Shown here: one piece after another, positions 5,528 through 7,671 of the stretch
How the letters are laid out: every line of letters begins with the position of its first letter
Position numbering within the stretch: position 1 is the stretch's first letter
Notes under the pieces: generated by a model
What the model saw: the letters and a program-made list of their open reading frames with translations, nothing else
The model's database searches: none
What the model was told of the DNA's origin: nothing
Translations under genes and position numbers: made by a program
Origin: CAYOFK01 sp964403185
Lineage (GTDB): Bacteria; Bacteroidota; Bacteroidia; Bacteroidales; VadinHA17
Assembly: GCA_964403185.1 (NCBI GenBank)
Contig: CAYOFK010000141.1
Location: 1-7,671, forward strand
Length of the DNA stretch: 7,671 nt
Reading direction: 5' to 3'

Positions 5528-6895
5528 ATGGAAAATATTGACAGACGTTCATTTATTAAAAAATCAGGTGTGGTAACCGCAGGTGCTTTTGTAAGCAAAC
5601 CCATTATAAGTCAGGTTTCAAATCAAAAAAGTCCTAATGACACCGTTAATTTGGCGGTAGTAGGTATCCGCAGCAGGGGCAAGGATCATTACCGTGCACT
5701 GGCAAAAATACCAAATGTGAAAATTGCCGTCCTTTGTGACATCGATCAAAGATTGTTGCCGGAGGCGGTTGCGGAAGTTGAAAAATTGACCGGATATAAA
5801 CCTGCCACAGAAACGGAATACCGGAAAGTTCTGGATAATGCAAACATCGATGCAGTATCCATAGCCACCCCTAACCACTGGCATGCACTTCAAACCATCT
5901 GGGCCTGCCAGGCAGGGAAGGATGTGTATGTGGAGAAGCCTGTTTCCCATACAATACTGGAGGGACGAAAAATGGTGGAGGCAGCGCGAAAATATAGCCG
6001 TGTGGTTCAAACCGGCACGCAGGCCAGAAGCAGTGTAGCTACAGTGCAGGCCATAGATTTTTTAAGTGACGGCGGACTGGGAGAGATTTACATGGCCAAA
6101 GGATTATGTCTGAAACCACGTGGCAGTATTGGGCGTGTGAAGAATGGCACCATTCCGGAGGGAGTGAATTGGGACGCATTTCTTGGGCCTGCACCCTACC
6201 GGCCATTCAATGAAAACCGGTTTCATTATAAATGGCACTGGTTCTGGGATACGGGTAATGGTGATTTTGGAAACCAGGGCATTCACCAGGCCGATATCGG
6301 CAGATGGATCCTGAATAAATTGACGCATCCTGTTCGGATACAGGGGATCGGCAACTTTTTCATCTGGGATAGTGATCAGGAAACTCCGAATATCCAGCAT
6401 ATGGAGTTTGAATATGATGACGGCAGCATCTTTCAATTCGAAGTAAGAGGCCTGGGAACCAACGCAGAAGGCGGAATCAGGATTGGGAACCTGATCTTCG
6501 GGTCGAAAGGATGGATGAATATAGCCAGCGAAGATGTTGGAGAATGCCAGACTCAATTCAGCGATATTAAAATTAAGCCAAGTGGTTTTTCATCCTACAA
6601 TGAACAGGAGGGTCCCGCATTTACAAATGATGATCCGGCAACCAGTGATGCAGTGGTTAATCATTTTACAAATTTCATAGATTGTGTCAGGTCACGAAAA
6701 TGGCAGGATCTTCATGCCGATATTTTGGAAGGACATTTGTCCACATCCCTCTGTCACCTCGGAAATATCGCCTGCAGGCTAAAAAGATCCCTGCGGTTCA
6801 ATCCACATGGGGAACGTTTTATTAATGATCCGGAAGCGGATACCTATCTGACCAAGGCGTACAGGTCTCCCTGTGATCTGCCGGAAAAAGTCTGA
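5528..6895 (+). CDS. Tat-exported Gfo/Idh/MocA-family oxidoreductase
   Basis: This 455-residue NAD(P)-dependent dehydrogenase is of the glucose-fructose oxidoreductase/inositol dehydrogenase family. The N-terminal 'DRRSFIKKSGVVTAGAF' (5-21) is a twin-arginine signal, so it probably acts in the periplasm with its nucleotide pre-bound, as glucose-fructose oxidoreductase does. The Rossmann domain begins at 'VNLAVVGIRSRG' (40-51), with 'VLCDID' (68-73) as the second-strand acid and the family hallmark 'EKP' at 136-138. The C-terminal catalytic domain has 'HWFWDTGNGDFGNQGIHQADIG' (237-258, written here as HWFWDTGNGDF / GNQGIHQADIG), with the expected Asp and His (H253). The ATG at 5471 is in frame but would place 19 residues before the Tat motif and lies upstream of the likely transcription start, so 5528 is chosen. 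Substrate is unknown. GH109 glycosidases share the fold and a Tat signal but, as I recall, lack EKP. Confidence 0.88.
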   Translation: MENIDRRSFIKKSGVVTAGAFVSKPIISQVSNQKSPNDTVNLAVVGIRSRGKDHYRALAKIPNVKIAVLCDIDQRLLPEAVAEVEKLTGYKPATETEYRKVLDNANIDAVSIATPNHWHALQTIWACQAGKDVYVEKPVSHTILEGRKMVEAARKYSRVVQTGTQARSSVATVQAIDFLSDGGLGEIYMAKGLCLKPRGSIGRVKNGTIPEGVNWDAFLGPAPYRPFNENRFHYKWHWFWDTGNGDFGNQGIHQADIGRWILNKLTHPVRIQGIGNFFIWDSDQETPNIQHMEFEYDDGSIFQFEVRGLGTNAEGGIRIGNLIFGSKGWMNIASEDVGECQTQFSDIKIKPSGFSSYNEQEGPAFTNDDPATSDAVVNHFTNFIDCVRSRKWQDLHADILEGHLSTSLCHLGNIACRLKRSLRFNPHGERFINDPEADTYLTKAYRSPCDLPEKV

Positions 6896-6990
6896 AAAAT
6901 TATAATCTGAACTCAAAAACCGGAGGTCAGTATTGGCTATTTATTTTATCAGGATTTATTGGGCAAAACGGATAAAAATCGCCTGTTGTT

Positions 6991-7020
6991 ATTAGTTTTT
7001 ACAATGAGAGAAAAACTGAT
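6991..7020. terminator. Weak AT-rich hairpin between convergent genes
   Basis: ATTAGTTTTT (6991-7000) and AAAAACTGAT (7011-7020) can pair over 10 bp with one G-U wobble around a 10-nt loop. The position, between the stops of the Gfo/Idh gene and the convergent DUF4143-type gene, suits a bidirectional terminator. The stem has almost no G-C pairs, and the only T tract lies inside the stem. The rest of the 140-bp gap (6896-7035) shows no gene or other signal. Confidence 0.3.
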
Positions 7021-7035
7021 TCGAATAATCTCAGG

Positions 7036-7671
7036 TTAAGACAGACCTTTTAAGAATTGAGGTATCATTTTTATTGCATAGAATGGCAATGAGATAATCG
7101 GCAAGGTCTTGTTGAAATATAGTTGTGAAATTCTGACACCCGATGACAAATGATATTTCTCAAGATAGATGTGCATGCTTCGTAAAGTCCCTGTTTTACC
7201 AGATTTTACTTCAATTGGAAAAGCAGATGAGCCAATGGGAATAATATAGTCGATTTCTGCACTGCTATTTCGTGCTTCACGGGCCCAGTAATATAATTTT
7301 GGAGCCGAGTAACAATCGCGATAGGCTAGTAACTCCTGGGCTGTAAACTGTTCGGCAACAGAGCCTTCATTCACTTTTATAAAGTTTTCATCAGCCGATA
7401 AGAGTATGTCACTACTTAGCCCACAAATATTTTGCATTAAACCAATATCCAGAAAAGTTGTTTTAAAATGACTCTCACTGGCATTTGCTTCCAGAGGAAG
7501 GCCTCCGCCACTTGTCTGCTTAATCCGATATACCACTCCTGCTTTTTCCAGAAGTTCTAATGCCTCCTTTAAATCACGTGACTGCATATTGTTATCTACG
7601 TGAGAGTATTTGAACTTTCTTCCAACCATTTTAGGAACAGCAAAAAAGATCTTTTCTAGATATTTGTGCTT
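7036..7671 (-). CDS. DUF4143-type protein, C-terminal part of a probable AAA ATPase (start outside window)
   Basis: The frame is open from the window edge to a stop at 7036, giving 211 residues. An internal ATG at 7629 is not the start, since the frame continues upstream without a stop. The visible part is typical of the C-terminal DUF4143 region that follows a P-loop ATPase domain in a large bacterial and archaeal family. It has a winged-helix-like segment ('NMQSRDLKEALELLEKAGVVYRI'; split: NMQSRDLKEALELL / EKAGVVYRI), then 'FLDIGLMQNICGL', 'GSVAEQFTAQELLAY' and 'LYYWAREARNSSAEIDYII'. The closing 'PIEVKSGKTGTLRS' gives, with the Asp of EIDYII, a PD-(D/E)xK nuclease-like motif (D...ExK). The Walker motifs lie outside the window. 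The role of the family is not settled; many copies are strain-variable. It converges on the Gfo/Idh gene and shows no link to it. Confidence 0.82.
   Translation of the reverse strand, partial: KHKYLEKIFFAVPKMVGRKFKYSHVDNNMQSRDLKEALELLEKAGVVYRIKQTSGGGLPLEANASESHFKTTFLDIGLMQNICGLSSDILLSADENFIKVNEGSVAEQFTAQELLAYRDCYSAPKLYYWAREARNSSAEIDYIIPIGSSAFPIEVKSGKTGTLRSMHIYLEKYHLSSGVRISQLYFNKTLPIISLPFYAIKMIPQFLKGLS

Noticed and set aside
6104..6556. Minus-strand open frame of 150 codons inside the Gfo/Idh gene
   Set aside because: It lies wholly opposite a conserved catalytic domain, has no ribosome site or promoter, and resembles no known protein.
5528..6895. Assignment of the oxidoreductase as a GH109 alpha-N-acetylgalactosaminidase
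   Set aside because: Fold and Tat signal agree, but the protein keeps the EKP motif of dehydrogenases, which I recall GH109 enzymes lacking; the sequence does not support the specific call.

Overview
The window looks like a chromosomal segment from a Bacteroidota bacterium, probably a Bacteroidales- or Marinilabiliales-like environmental lineage. The signs are moderate G+C by eye, almost no Shine-Dalgarno sequences before the genes, AT-rich boxes resembling the Bacteroidota -7 element (TAnnTTTG) about 20 nt before three starts, and exported (Tat) sugar-type oxidoreductases of a kind common in that phylum. This is a judgement from style and gene content, since no rRNA or marker gene is present.

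Layout. Positions 1-291 hold the 3' end of a gene, probably a secreted beta-propeller-like protein. Positions 292-377 are a short control region with a promoter-like element flanked by two copies of an imperfect 23-bp direct repeat. Positions 378-1847 hold three tightly overlapping genes: an Xre/HipB-type DNA-binding protein, a 104-aa protein equal to only the HipA N-terminal subdomain (HipS-like), and a 309-aa HipA-type kinase core lacking that subdomain (HipT-like). This is the architecture of the tripartite HipBST toxin-antitoxin system, and it is the most notable element here. The kinase gene overlaps tail-to-tail by 14 bp with the next gene on the minus strand.

The minus-strand operon (5426 down to 1834) encodes, in transcription order, a DegT/AHBA-type PLP aminotransferase with a Tat signal, an exported enzyme of the neutral/alkaline ceramidase family, and an Asp/Glu-type amino acid racemase. 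Spacings are tight: 15 bp, then a 4-nt ATGA overlap. Divergent from it, across about 100 bp, is a Gfo/Idh/MocA oxidoreductase that also carries a Tat signal (5528-6895). Dehydrogenase plus DegT aminotransferase is a classic amino-sugar pair. Here both appear exported and sit with a metal-dependent amide hydrolase, so I infer a periplasmic route that removes an N-acyl group, transaminates the amine and does redox chemistry on a sugar-like substrate. The substrate cannot be read from the sequence.

After a 140-bp gap with only a weak AT-rich hairpin, the window ends in the C-terminal part of a minus-strand DUF4143-type protein (7036-7671, its start outside the window). No tRNA, rRNA, CRISPR array, insertion sequence or replication origin was seen. 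No gene-free stretch exceeds 300 bases.
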